DNA of 64,000 nt, taken from contig JAEUHN010000029.1 in assembly GCA_016795365.1 (NCBI GenBank), forward strand, positions 124,001 to 188,000, written 5' to 3'. Origin of the DNA: Verrucomicrobiaceae bacterium. Its GTDB lineage: Bacteria > Verrucomicrobiota > Verrucomicrobiia > Verrucomicrobiales > Verrucomicrobiaceae. Under the pieces are notes generated by a model. It was not told the origin of the DNA and made no database searches. It saw nothing but the letters and a program-made list of their open reading frames with translations. The position numbers and the translations under genes were made by a program. Shown piece by piece: positions 1 through 10,700 of this stretch; position 1 is the stretch's first letter, and each line of letters opens with the position of its first letter.

Positions 1-2
1 AT

Positions 3-1841
3 GCTGTGAAAGGCAAGGCACTCTTCGCTGCGGCGTGCGCGGTTTGCCACAAGCTCGGCGACATCGGCAAAGACGTGGCCCCGCCGCTCACTGGCATGGG
101 CGCGCATGGTCCTGCCGAACTCGTCATTCACATCCTCGATCCCAATCGCGAAGTGGACCCGAGCTTCTACAACTGGAACATCACCAAGAACAATGGCGAA
201 ACGCTCGCCGGTGTGATCGCTTCCGAGAACACTGCGACCGTCACCTTGCGCAATCAGGCGGGCGATTTCGAAGTAAAAAAGTCCGACATCAAGGAACGCG
301 TGAACACAAAGATGTCGCTCATGCCCGAAGGTCTCGAAGGCCTCGGTGCGGAGAACATCCGCGACATCCTCGCCTTCATCGTTGGCGATGCCGCGAAACA
401 CTTCCGTGTGATCCCTCTCACCGATGCGTTCACGGCGGACAGCCGTGATGGGCTCTTCGCCAGCCCTGATCCGCGCGGTGGACAGGTGAAGCTCGCGAAG
501 TTCGGCAACGTCACCGTCGAAGGCATTCCCTTTGCTGTCGTTGATCCGGCCAAGAGCGCCACCGGTGCCAACCTCATCGTGCTCAAAGGCGGTCCTGGAC
601 CTGACGTTCACGGCCAGACTTTCCCGGGGAAGGTTGAAGTCGCGCTCAACGTCGAGACCAAGCGCCTGCAACTTCTCAGCGGCATCAGCGGCTGGGGCTG
701 GCCCGCCGTCCGCGAGGAGGACGTGGCGCTGCAAGCCACGGTCGTCTATGCCAGCGGCGACAAGGAAGTCTTTCCGCTGAAGAACGGCGTCGAGTTTGCC
801 GACTACATCCGCCCCGTCGAAGTGCCCGGATCGAAGTTCGTCGAAGACCTCTGCAACGGCGGGCAGGTCCGCCTGATCACATTGAAGCTCACGAAGAAAG
901 GCGTCGCGAAGTCCTTGATCCTCGAAAGCCCCAACGGCAACAAGACCACGCCCGTCGTCGCCGCCATCACTGCCGACATCGAAGGCCGCGTGGAAGCGAA
1001 GGGTGAAGAAAGGAGCGCGGGCACTCCTGCCCGCAATCCAAACAAAGGCGGCGAAGCCGCGAAGAATAAAGGAGCGGACAAGAGTGTCCGCGCTCCCGTG
1101 GACGGCCCCGCGCCTGCTGATTCACCCAAGGAAGGCGGCAAGGGCGATGGCCCGCTTGCGCCCACGACGGCTCCGGCTTGGGAAGCTGGCAAAACGAAGG
1201 TCCTCGTCATCGGCGGTGGCTCATCGCATAACTTCGCCAAGTTCTTCGGTGACACCGACGTGGCCACGCTCAAGGCCGCTGGCTACACCGTTCACTACAC
1301 CGAAGATCGCGACCAAGCCGCCGACCTCCTCGCCGAAGCCGACGTGGCCGTCATCAGCGTGAACCGCAAGTTCTTCGATACCGCCAAGTATCGCAAAGCG
1401 CTCTTCGACCGCGTGAACGCTGGCAAAGGCGTCGTGATGCTGCACCCTGGCACCTGGTATGGCTTTGGTGGATGGCCCGAGATCAACAAAGAGATCGTCG
1501 GCGGCGGTGCGCGCGGCCACGACAGGCTCGGCGAGTTCAAAGTCAACGTGACCCGCCGCGATCACGCCATCATGGTCGGCGTGCCGGACAGCTTCGAGGT
1601 ATTCGACGAGCTGTATTACATGAATGCCGAAGGCACTCCCGAAGGCACGAACAAGATCGAAGTCCTCGCCGAAACGTCGCCTTCACAAAAATACAACAAG
1701 CCCCATCCCAGCGTCTGGATCACCGACCATCCGAAAGCCCGCATCGTCGGCATCGCCCTCGGTCACGACGACAAGGTCCACGACTTGCCAGCCTTCAAAG
1801 CGATCCTCGCTAATTCGGTGAAGTGGGTGGCCGGGAAATAG
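3..1841 (+). CDS. PVC-type heme-binding domain protein fused to a ThuA-like domain (5' partial)
   Basis: The reading frame is open to the left edge, so the true start lies outside the window. The first visible part (about residues 1-130) has a heme-attachment CxxCH motif (CAVCHK) and the MPEGL stretch and DILAFI ending typical of the Pirellula/Verrucomicrobium heme-binding domain. A beta-rich stretch follows (about 135-330). A low-complexity Gly/Ala/Lys/Pro linker (about 335-395) then leads to a ThuA-like fold (about 398-611) with VLVIGGGSSHNF near its start. In PVC bacteria such proteins are exported and sit with dehydrogenases for sugars or polyols. The electron-carrier role is family knowledge, and the substrate is unknown. 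The linker is encoded by a REPIN-like DNA element listed separately. Confidence 0.8.
   Translation, partial: AVKGKALFAAACAVCHKLGDIGKDVAPPLTGMGAHGPAELVIHILDPNREVDPSFYNWNITKNNGETLAGVIASENTATVTLRNQAGDFEVKKSDIKERVNTKMSLMPEGLEGLGAENIRDILAFIVGDAAKHFRVIPLTDAFTADSRDGLFASPDPRGGQVKLAKFGNVTVEGIPFAVVDPAKSATGANLIVLKGGPGPDVHGQTFPGKVEVALNVETKRLQLLSGISGWGWPAVREEDVALQATVVYASGDKEVFPLKNGVEFADYIRPVEVPGSKFVEDLCNGGQVRLITLKLTKKGVAKSLILESPNGNKTTPVVAAITADIEGRVEAKGEERSAGTPARNPNKGGEAAKNKGADKSVRAPVDGPAPADSPKEGGKGDGPLAPTTAPAWEAGKTKVLVIGGGSSHNFAKFFGDTDVATLKAAGYTVHYTEDRDQAADLLAEADVAVISVNRKFFDTAKYRKALFDRVNAGKGVVMLHPGTWYGFGGWPEINKEIVGGGARGHDRLGEFKVNVTRRDHAIMVGVPDSFEVFDELYYMNAEGTPEGTNKIEVLAETSPSQKYNKPHPSVWITDHPKARIVGIALGHDDKVHDLPAFKAILANSVKWVAGK
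1012..1096. repeat. REPIN-like pair of inverted palindromes inside a coding region
   Basis: Positions 1012-1034 and 1074-1096 are inverted copies of one 23-base sequence, identical at 20 of 23 positions. Each copy contains its own small hairpin (GCGGGCA/TGCCCGC on the left, GCGGACA/TGTCCGC on the right). The spacer holds a further small hairpin (GCGGC-GAA-GCCGC). The two copies facing each other match the architecture of REP doublets. The element is read through in frame and encodes the linker between the heme-binding and ThuA domains. No other copy was noticed in this window. Confidence 0.6.
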
Positions 1842-1844
1842 TCG

Positions 1845-2936
1845 CTACTGCTTCTGCTCGAATGCAAAGCCGCCAAAGAACATGACGAGTTCTTTGAGCG
1901 GCACTCGGAATTCGCCTTTTTCCATGGGCCAGCCGTGGGTCAAACCGGGCTCGCCTTTCGGCTTGAAGGCAGCGCCGTGAGGATTCCAGAGATGGACTTC
2001 GTCCTTCGCAGCATCATAGCCGAGCACCGCGTAACCATGATTGAACAGGATGCCGGGTGGCCCCTTTTTGCCTTTGGCCAAGGCAGCCGTGCCACCGGTC
2101 ACGAGCCGATTCTCGGCAAACGCGTGGGTCATCTGCTGGCGCACATCATCGAGCAGCGCGGCCTTCTTAGCTTCGTCCTTCTCATCGCGCCAAGTCTTGC
2201 AAGACCAGCGTTTGATCTCGTTGCCCGTCAGGGTGCTCATCATGCTGCCAGCGCTGCCACCCTTGGTCACCACATTGAACGGCGTGGCGTCTTTGGCGTC
2301 CGGCTTGATGCGCGAAATCCCGACCGCCTTTTCATAAACGAGTGGCCACAAGCCATCGTTGGCGCTGGCCCCAAGGGCGATCTCACCATCGGTCAAGGCG
2401 GGCACCGCAATTGTCTGGCTGCCTACTTTGACTCGATAAGAACCATCGGCTTGCGGCTGGATCATCTCCACAACAGCCCGGGCATCGCGTTGAAGCACAG
2501 TGCGGAGCGCGGCGAGGCAAAAGCAGTCGCCGAGCTTGCCCTGTCGAAGGGAGTTCGGCTTGGGAGGATCGTTGACGAAGAGGGTGCGCTTCGCCTGCTG
2601 GATGCGAGTGAGCGCCCACTGATGCAGTCCCTCGTAGTCAGGCGTCGCCTTGGGATCAGTGCGACGTTTCGAAACACGTGCTTGGATGTCCTCCAGACCT
2701 AACAAGGCAGTTCGATCCACCGTGCCGCGTTTCAGAGCGACGGCACTGGCGGCGACCTCGCCTTTAACGTCGGCTGATGCGATAGCGCGATCGATCTCGG
2801 CCATGCTTAATTTCTGATCCTGATTGCTATCCCAGGCGCTGAAGCGCGAGGTCACCGACGAAAGAAAACTGGAGGATGGCTCAGCGCGGGCGGTAACTAC
2901 CACCGCGATCAACGTGAGAGCGAGGAGACATTTCAT
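1845..2936 (-). CDS. Exported calpain-like (C2) cysteine peptidase with one EF-hand
   Basis: 363 residues. The N-terminus (MKCLLALTLIAVVVTARA) is a signal peptide, so the protein should act outside the cytoplasm. Residues 36-47 form a canonical 12-residue EF-hand loop with D36, N38, D40, S44 and E47. The calpain core follows: QGKLGDCFCLAAL carries the nucleophile Cys138, while NHGYAVLGY (His300) and LWNPHG (Asn318) supply the other two catalytic positions. Family knowledge makes this a probable calcium-responsive endopeptidase. The gene converges on the heme-binding/ThuA gene with a 3-base gap. Substrate unknown. Confidence 0.8.
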   Translation of the reverse strand: MKCLLALTLIAVVVTARAEPSSSFLSSVTSRFSAWDSNQDQKLSMAEIDRAIASADVKGEVAASAVALKRGTVDRTALLGLEDIQARVSKRRTDPKATPDYEGLHQWALTRIQQAKRTLFVNDPPKPNSLRQGKLGDCFCLAALRTVLQRDARAVVEMIQPQADGSYRVKVGSQTIAVPALTDGEIALGASANDGLWPLVYEKAVGISRIKPDAKDATPFNVVTKGGSAGSMMSTLTGNEIKRWSCKTWRDEKDEAKKAALLDDVRQQMTHAFAENRLVTGGTAALAKGKKGPPGILFNHGYAVLGYDAAKDEVHLWNPHGAAFKPKGEPGLTHGWPMEKGEFRVPLKELVMFFGGFAFEQKQ

Positions 2937-2987
2937 GAGAGGCCAGTAGCGTCGAGATGCCTGACCTTCTTTCGAACCGCACCTGGA

Positions 2988-3686
2988 CTATTTCTTGTCC
3001 GCTTCAGGCGTGCTCTCGCGACGCCGGGCACGATACTCGGCGATCTCGCGCTCACGCTCCTTCTGATAGGCTTCGCGCAACTGCTTGAAGGCCTCCAGGC
3101 GTCCGGAAACGGGGGCCGCCTCGAGCTTCGCGATGGCATCCTTCACCGAAGGCAATTCCACCAGACGCTCGTGCAGGTGACGCAAGGCCTCGCGTTGTTC
3201 GGGCTTGGCGATCGAGAGCATTTCGAAGCCGAGACGCATGGTGGCCAGGCGGGGAAAACTGGGGTCCTCGGGATTGGGCATCGGAGGAGGACCGCGATGC
3301 GAAGGCCAGGGGAAAGGCGTCTTTACCTTGGCGAGAATCTTGGCGGCATCGGGATCACTTTTTTCCAAGGCTGTGCGCAGCGTGGTGCGCATCTCCTCGG
3401 TGGCCTTCATGATCTTGTCACGCGAGGCCGCCACCTCGGCGGTGTCCCAGACTTTGTCGATGGCGTCGCGGAGCTTCTTTTTCTCGTCCTCGTTGAGCTG
3501 ATCCCAACCGGACTCTCTCATGCCGCCACCCATGCCAAAGCGAGGGCCGCCGGGACCACCGGGTCCGCGCGGAGGTTTGCCATGATCATCACCTGGCGGC
3601 TTCGGCGGGGGAGGTTCCTGCGCAGACAGAGCTGCCGCCCCCAGCGTCAGCACCACACAAAACATCATCGACAGACCTCTCACCAT
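2988..3686 (-). CDS. Exported Pro/Gly-rich helical protein of unknown function
   Basis: 232 residues from the ATG at 3686, chosen because MVRGLSMMFCVVLTLGAAALSAQ is a clear signal peptide; longer in-frame starts add a non-hydrophobic extension. Mature residues about 24-60 are rich in Pro, Gly and Asp. The rest is charged and predicted helical, with many Lys, Glu and Arg, loosely resembling periplasmic Spy/CpxP-like or heavy-metal sensor proteins. No LTxxQ motif was recognised, so this is only a fold-level guess. It lies directly upstream of the calpain gene on the same strand (51-base gap), so the two may be co-transcribed. Confidence 0.6.
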   Translation of the reverse strand: MVRGLSMMFCVVLTLGAAALSAQEPPPPKPPGDDHGKPPRGPGGPGGPRFGMGGGMRESGWDQLNEDEKKKLRDAIDKVWDTAEVAASRDKIMKATEEMRTTLRTALEKSDPDAAKILAKVKTPFPWPSHRGPPPMPNPEDPSFPRLATMRLGFEMLSIAKPEQREALRHLHERLVELPSVKDAIAKLEAAPVSGRLEAFKQLREAYQKEREREIAEYRARRRESTPEADKK

Positions 3687-3904
3687 GATGGCGGGAACGG
3701 TCGGTGTGATTGTTGACTTGGCAACGGGCAACGCGGAGGAAGACATGCAGACTAAAACTGGCTCCGTGGTCAAAAGTTGCACCCGAGACGTGCAGCCAGA
3801 GCCAGGGTTGCACTCGGCACATAAACTGCTAAACGCAGGACTCCGACGCCACTCCAGGCGGCGGATTGTTTCATCGTCAACCTCCTAGCCCCCGCTTCCT
3901 TCTC

Positions 3905-4936
<1,032 letters not shown>

Positions 4937-4955
4937 TCAACCTAGCCATTCGCAA

Positions 4956-4986
4956 AGCCAGGGGTCGTGAGGCTCCTGGCTTTTTT
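4956..4986 (+). terminator. Rho-independent terminator after fba
   Basis: A 7-bp stem (AGCCAGG pairing with CCTGGCT) with a short GC-containing loop is followed at once by six T residues (4981-4986). It begins 20 bases after the fba stop codon. Confidence 0.85.
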
Positions 4987-5014
4987 GTGTTCTGGGATCG
5001 CCGTTCGCAGGAGA

Positions 5015-6457
5015 CTACGCGAACAACTCCTTCACCGCCTCGCCCTTGCCATCGACGGTGGCGTAGAAGGGGCGCTTCTCGATGTCGTAGGCCGTTTTGG
5101 GGCTGATGCCCATGGCGGTGAAGATGGAGGCGTGCAGGTTGTCGATGCTGACCGGGTTCTTCACGGCCACGAGAGGGCGTTCGTCGGCTGTGGCGCCATA
5201 AATCGAGCCCTTTTTCACACCGCCGCCGAACATCACCACGCTGGTGCCGCCAGTGAAGTGACGGTGCAGGCCGTAGTGCTTCATCTCGGCGAGTTTGTCC
5301 GTCTTCGCGCGGCTCTGATCCTTCGCCGTGCTGCCGGGCACGCCTTCGATCATCATGTCGCGACTGAACTCGCTGGCGATCACGATCAGGGTGCGATCCA
5401 GCATTCCACGCTTTTCGAGATCGAGCACGAGTTGGGCAATGGGAGCATCGATTTCCTTCTTCATGCGCACGAGCGTGTCGTGGCCGTTTTCATGTGTGTC
5501 CCAGTGGAGGAAGGGAACGTATTCGGTCGTCACTTCGATGAAACGTGCACCCGCCTCGACCAGTCGGCGCGCAAGGAGACATCCGCGACCGAAGCGGCTC
5601 TCGCCATAGGCGGCGAGCGTCTCCTTGGATTCGAGTGCGATATCGAACGCATCCTTCTCCTTAGAGCTGAGCAATCGCTGGGCATTGTCCATACTACGGA
5701 GCATGGACTGCTGCTGATAGTCGCTCATGAACTCGCGATGTGGGCTGGCATCCACCAGCTTGCGATAGGCCTTGTAGCGATTGCTGAAACGCCCGGCGTC
5801 CATGCCTTCCGGTGGTTTCACGGAGCGCGCGGCATCGTCGGGGAAGGGCAGATTGAAGGGACCAAACTCGCTGCCAAAAAAGCCGCCCGTGGTGAAGGCC
5901 TTCAATTCCTCCTGCTCGCCCACGCCTTCCAGACGCTGGCCGATATTGATGAATGGAGGGATTACTGGGTTGCGAGGACCAAGCACCTTGGCCATCCACG
6001 CGCCGATGTGGGGCGCGGCAACGGTCTGCGGCGGCACGTAGCCGGTGTGCCAGTGATACTGATGACGGCTGTGCAGAATGCTGCCGAGGTCCGGCTGCAC
6101 AGCACTGCGGATGACCGTGCCGCGGTCCATGATCTTGGCGCAGTTCTCGAGACCCTGCGAAATTTTGAGCCCGTCCACCACGGTGTCGATGGCTGGGAAG
6201 GTGCTCAGGATCTTATTGACCTCCAGCCCCACCTCGAAGGGCAGGTAGCGCTTCGGGTCCCAGGTCTCCGGTGCAGCCATGCCTCCCGCGCACCACAGCA
6301 CGATGCAGCAATCCGCCGTCGCCTTGGGGTGCTCGATCTTGGTATTCCCAAAGGCTCGCGGCTCGTTCGCCATCAGCGCAGCGAGACTCGAAACACTCAG
6401 CGCCTTGACGAATTCGCGGCGGGTCTGGGCGGGAGTGAGAGCGGGATCGAAGTTCAT
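5015..6457 (-). CDS. Tat-exported DUF1501 protein
   Basis: 480 residues. A twin-arginine-like N-terminus (TRREFVKALSVSSLAAL) predicts folded export. The body matches the DUF1501 family abundant in Planctomycetes and Verrucomicrobia, an alkaline-phosphatase/sulfatase-superfamily relative of unproven activity. Recognisable stretches are ADCCIVLWCAGGMAAPETWD, DLGSILHSRHQYHWHTG, WDTHENGHDTL and IASEFSRD. Family members are usually paired with a PSD1/DUF1549/DUF1553 cytochrome-like protein. Here that partner class is at 12696-15551 rather than adjacent. An 11-bp perfect inverted repeat lies just upstream of the start codon. Confidence 0.85.
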   Translation of the reverse strand: MNFDPALTPAQTRREFVKALSVSSLAALMANEPRAFGNTKIEHPKATADCCIVLWCAGGMAAPETWDPKRYLPFEVGLEVNKILSTFPAIDTVVDGLKISQGLENCAKIMDRGTVIRSAVQPDLGSILHSRHQYHWHTGYVPPQTVAAPHIGAWMAKVLGPRNPVIPPFINIGQRLEGVGEQEELKAFTTGGFFGSEFGPFNLPFPDDAARSVKPPEGMDAGRFSNRYKAYRKLVDASPHREFMSDYQQQSMLRSMDNAQRLLSSKEKDAFDIALESKETLAAYGESRFGRGCLLARRLVEAGARFIEVTTEYVPFLHWDTHENGHDTLVRMKKEIDAPIAQLVLDLEKRGMLDRTLIVIASEFSRDMMIEGVPGSTAKDQSRAKTDKLAEMKHYGLHRHFTGGTSVVMFGGGVKKGSIYGATADERPLVAVKNPVSIDNLHASIFTAMGISPKTAYDIEKRPFYATVDGKGEAVKELFA

Positions 6458-6464
6458 GGCGGAA

Positions 6465-6504
6465 GCATATCGCGCTGAGCCGTCTGGTTCTTTGCGCGAT
6501 ATGC
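6465..6504. repeat. 11-bp perfect inverted repeat upstream of the DUF1501 gene
   Basis: GCATATCGCGC (6465-6475) and GCGCGATATGC (6494-6504) are perfect reverse complements separated by 18 bases. The element lies between the stop codon of the upstream leftward gene and the DUF1501 ATG, ending 7 bases before that ATG. There is no T-run, so a regulator-binding palindrome or an RNA hairpin in the leader is more likely than a simple terminator. Confidence 0.6.
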
Positions 6505-6518
6505 CATACGCTCCAGCC

Positions 6519-7457
6519 TCACGGCACGGGCTCGCCCGAACCGGTGTAGAACCAACCTTTCACCCGACCACCAGCGACGACTGCCTGGGCCTCAGCGGGC
6601 TGAAGCCCAAAGACTGTCTCGGCATCGAACTGAATCTTGATGCCCCAAGCAGGTTTGCCCTCGAACTGCATCGCCACGGGATCGCCCCAGCTGTGGACAT
6701 TCTTCGCCTTGATCTCGTTGACCTCGCCGCTGTTCAGATGGGAGACGAGCAATGGGTAGGCTCCGTCGCTGCCACGGGTGGGAGCCTGGCTGCCATCAGC
6801 CGCAGGAGCGGGCTCAGGCGGAGCCGTCGCCTTGCTGGCCAGGCGGCGTTCGCGAGCGTCCTTGAGCCAGGCAATTCGCAGGACCTTCCACTTCTCGTAG
6901 TTCTCCAGCAGCACGCCTTTGAGGTCGGTGTCATCGAGCGACACGGCTGCCCGAGCAGATGAGGACACCGTCGGAGCCAGGGTGAGCAGACCATTCTCAA
7001 AACCCAGCGCTGTGACTTCAGCACCCGCGTTGAGATTGGAACTGCCCACGCTCATCTTGAACGGCACCGCCTTCTTCAAATGCACCTGGCGAGGAAAGGC
7101 GGTCTTCGGGATGAAGGTCCAGCCCTTCGTGAGGGTTTCGAGCGGCTCGAACTTCGGCACCGCCATGCCGGTCGGATTGGGCACGGGAGGCGGGGCTTCG
7201 GTGGTCGCCGGTGCAGGAGCGGGTGACGGAGCTTCCTTTTCAGCTGCGGGAGGAGCCTCGCCTTTGGGCTTGTCCTGCGGAATCTCGGGCACTGGAATGC
7301 CTGACTCCGTGGTGGCCGGGGTCGATGTCGCAGCCGCTACCTCGGCACCAGCGTTGAGCGACTTAAAGATCATTTTCTGGCCTGGAGGCGCGAGGAAATA
7401 ATCATAGGCGGTGAAGGCACCGGCGAAGATGAGGATCGTGACGAGGAGGGCTTTCAT
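6519..7457 (-). CDS. Membrane-anchored or secreted protein of unknown function with Pro/Ala-rich linker
   Basis: 312 residues from the ATG at 7457. This start begins with the hydrophobic segment MKALLVTILIFAGAFTAYDYFL, which is a signal anchor or signal peptide. A Pro/Ala/Glu-rich linker (about residues 40-105) suggests a periplasmic reach. The C-terminal part (about 110-312) repeats a theme in which a phrase like 'LNAGAEVTALGFENGLLTL' precedes a charged helix (ENYEKWKVLRIAWLKDARERR), and it ends in a WGIKIQFDAETVFGLQP-like beta region. No family was recognised. The gene is on the same strand as DUF1501, 61 bases upstream of it. Confidence 0.6.
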   Translation of the reverse strand: MKALLVTILIFAGAFTAYDYFLAPPGQKMIFKSLNAGAEVAAATSTPATTESGIPVPEIPQDKPKGEAPPAAEKEAPSPAPAPATTEAPPPVPNPTGMAVPKFEPLETLTKGWTFIPKTAFPRQVHLKKAVPFKMSVGSSNLNAGAEVTALGFENGLLTLAPTVSSSARAAVSLDDTDLKGVLLENYEKWKVLRIAWLKDARERRLASKATAPPEPAPAADGSQAPTRGSDGAYPLLVSHLNSGEVNEIKAKNVHSWGDPVAMQFEGKPAWGIKIQFDAETVFGLQPAEAQAVVAGGRVKGWFYTGSGEPVP

Positions 7458-7726
7458 GTTTTTTGGGGAGGTTTGGGGGGACAGGCCGCGAGGGCGACGG
7501 ATGCATTGACGCAAACGAAGCCTTTTGCTTTGAAAAAATTGTAAGCTGTTTGTCATTTCGCAGACCAACCCGGGTCCGGCGATTGAGCACCGAATGCTGC
7601 AGAGTGTCCCAGTTTCGCCGACCTCATCGGGCTCTCAACGTTAGTCAAATGGCCAACTCCGCAGGCTTTACGCAACGACCCAAATGCGTCAGCCTCGCCG
7701 CCGCTTGTAACGTCTCCGCTCTCGAC
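7458..7726. other. Divergent intergenic region
   Basis: These 269 bases separate the leftward 312-residue protein from the rightward GH13 gene and must hold both promoters. A short A/T-rich patch lies around 7530-7550. No convincing consensus promoter, repeat or RNA structure was seen. Confidence 0.5.
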
Positions 7727-10700
7727 ATGAACCGTCTCGTCACCTCCACTTTGCTTGGCCTGCTGATGCTGCTCAGCCGTGATCTGCACGGAGCGATCGC
7801 GAACGCCTGGCACATTCCGTCGAACACGCAGACCGGCATTCCTTCGACGATGCGCGATCCGTTTGTTGAGATCGCGCCGACTTCGACGTTCACCGTGTAT
7901 TCGGGCTTCTTCAAGAATGGTGGCGCGGGGGGCAATCAACTTGGCGGTTGGCTGATCTACAAGAACCTGACGACCAACGCGGCCTGGCAAAGCGTGGCCC
8001 TGGGTTACCATGCGGACGTGGGAGGCAATCAGTTCTGGAAGGCAACGATCAATGCTGCGTCCTTCGGTGCAAACGATGCGATCGCTTACTACCTGAAGCT
8101 CACGTTCAGCGATCGCGACGACACTTATTTGTATGGCGGTGACATCGATGGGAATCATCGCAGCACCGGGACGGAGGCCACTGCACAAGCTTCGCCGTAT
8201 TCGTTCCGCAACCGCCCCGCGTGGATCTTCCATGCAGGCAATCGCGTGGTGTCCGGGAACAGCGTGAGCCTTTGGTCAAAGGTGGGCTACATCGGCGATG
8301 TGAACACACCGTCCACTCAGTGGGCGACGAATGGCGCGGTTTACTACACCACGGATGGCAGCACTCCTGCAGGCTCGCTCGGCGTCGGCAGCGGCACCAC
8401 GCAGGTGGCGCTGTGCAGCTATGACCATCCCGAGCAGAACCTGAACGAAGCGGGCAGCATCACGGGAGCGAAGCCGATGTGGTGGGTAGCGACAGCGCCG
8501 AGCCTGCTTCAATCCCTGCCGCTGGGCGCGACGATCAAATACAAGATCGGCTTCTGGCACAGCGCGAACACCGAAGAGCGCTTCGCCGACTTCAATGCGG
8601 CTACCAACAATCATGTCTTTACCTTCACCAACGGCACCCTGGGCGATCCTGTGCTGACAGTCGCTAGCCCGACGACGGGGACGCTAAACGGCAACTACAC
8701 GACCACGAAGGTCTTTGCCGATGAAGTCGCGGCTACGTCCGTGCCGGTCACCATCAACTTTGCTCCTGGACAGCCGAGCATCATCGCGGTGGAGGTGGTG
8801 ACGAACTTGAACCAACGCGACTACGCGACCGGCGACAAGAACGCGACCGGCATCGAGGACGGCATGGAGTTCAATCAAACCGAAAGCCTCATCGGCACCG
8901 GCAGCGACTACTACTATCGCAGTTATCCGATGACACTGGTGAGTGCGGGCAACTACACCCTCACGCTGAATGCGACCAAGACCGGAGCGTATCGCTTGAG
9001 CGCCCGCTGGAAGGTCACAGGCGACACCAACTGGCGTTGGTTCACCAATGTCAGTGCCGGTCGTCGCGATCATGCGATTACCGTCTCGCCAGTGACAGCG
9101 CGCACGATGAACATGTATGAGATCAACACGCTGACGGTCGAAGCGAAGGCCACGGGCAGTTTCATCGAGCGCTCCACCTTTGAAGATCTCTACGATGCGC
9201 CCGGCGCGCCACGCACGGTGGATGGTCGCGGGTTCAATCTCGACTACCTGGAAGGACTCGGTGTGAACATGCTGTGGTTCCAGCCCGTGCATCCGGCAGC
9301 CATCGAAGGTCGCGAGACTGATCCAGCCACGGGCCAGCCGTATTCGCACGGCTCACCTTATGCGGTGAAAAACTTCTTCGAGATCGATCCGTGGATGAGC
9401 GCCAGCTACAATGGCACCGACGGCATCACCGGAGCGAGTGCACGGGCTGCGGGCATGAGTTCGTTTCAGGGATTTGTGAGTGCAGCGGACACGCGCAGCA
9501 TTGGCGTCATGCTGGATGCGCCGTTCAATCACACGGGATTCGATGCGGAACTGGGCCAGCCGGGCATCGACTATCTGCAACGAGATGGCGAGACCTGGTC
9601 GCCGTCCGATTTGATCAAGAACCGCGAGGCGCGCTTCTACTCGCTCAGCGGTGACTACGCACAACGAGCAAGCGGTGCAGGAACGATCGCCGTCGCACCA
9701 GACCGCGGAGATTTCGGCAAGTGGAACGATGTCAAAGATGTGTATTTCGGCCGCTACAGCGCGCTGGTGAACACGAACCCCGCCGACAACGGCAATCATC
9801 TGAACGAGAACGATGAGTTCCTCTACGGCGATCCAAACTGGACCAGCGACGATGACGCCAGCGCCAATCGCAATGCGAACGTCACCAGGCAGGTTTGGAA
9901 ATACTTCGCGCGCTACGCCACTTACTGGCTGGAGAAGACCCGCCCCGTGGGCCAGAACCGCAACAGCACCGTCAGCGATGGCACCCTGGCACAACGATAT
10001 GCCTTCGACGGCCAAGGCATCGACGGTCTGCGCTGCGACTTCGGTCAGGGCTTGCCTCCGCAGTGCTGGGAATACATCATCAACGCCGCGCGCTCGAAGA
10101 AGTGGAGCTTCGTGATGATGAGCGAGTCACTGGATGGGGGCGCGGTCACGTATCGCAGCAATCGCCACTTTGACGTGCTCAATGAGAACATCGTCTTCCC
10201 GCTCAAGAGCGCGGGGAATGCTCCACAATTTCGTCAGATCTTCGAGGATCGCCGCAGCGCCTACGGACAGGGCATGGTGCTGCTCAACACCACGAGCCAC
10301 GACGAAGAAAACTACGGCAACATTTTCCACCCGCTCATGCGGCACTACGTGACCTGCACCATGGATGGCGCGCCGATGGTTTTCATGGGGCAGGAACTCG
10401 GCGTCACTACGACCAGCGGGTTCACCTTCTACGAGACGAACTTCGGCAAGCAGATCGCCCACTTCAAGAAGTTCAACTCGATGCAGCCCGCGTGGCTGAA
10501 TCGCAACACGAACGCCTTCGGCGAAGCACGCTTATTTGACGCCTTCGCCGCCGCCAACCTCGCTCGCAAGAACAGCCCCGCACTGCGCAGCAGCAAGCGC
10601 TGGTTCCTCAACCTCACCAACGGCAGCACCAGCAACGAGATCTGGGCGGTGGCCAAGTATGAACAGGAAGGTGTGTCGCCAAACTTCCAGGACGTGGTGT

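Noticed and set aside
4967-6478. 503-codon plus-strand open frame
   Set aside because: Antisense to the DUF1501 gene, which has clear family motifs and a Tat signal.
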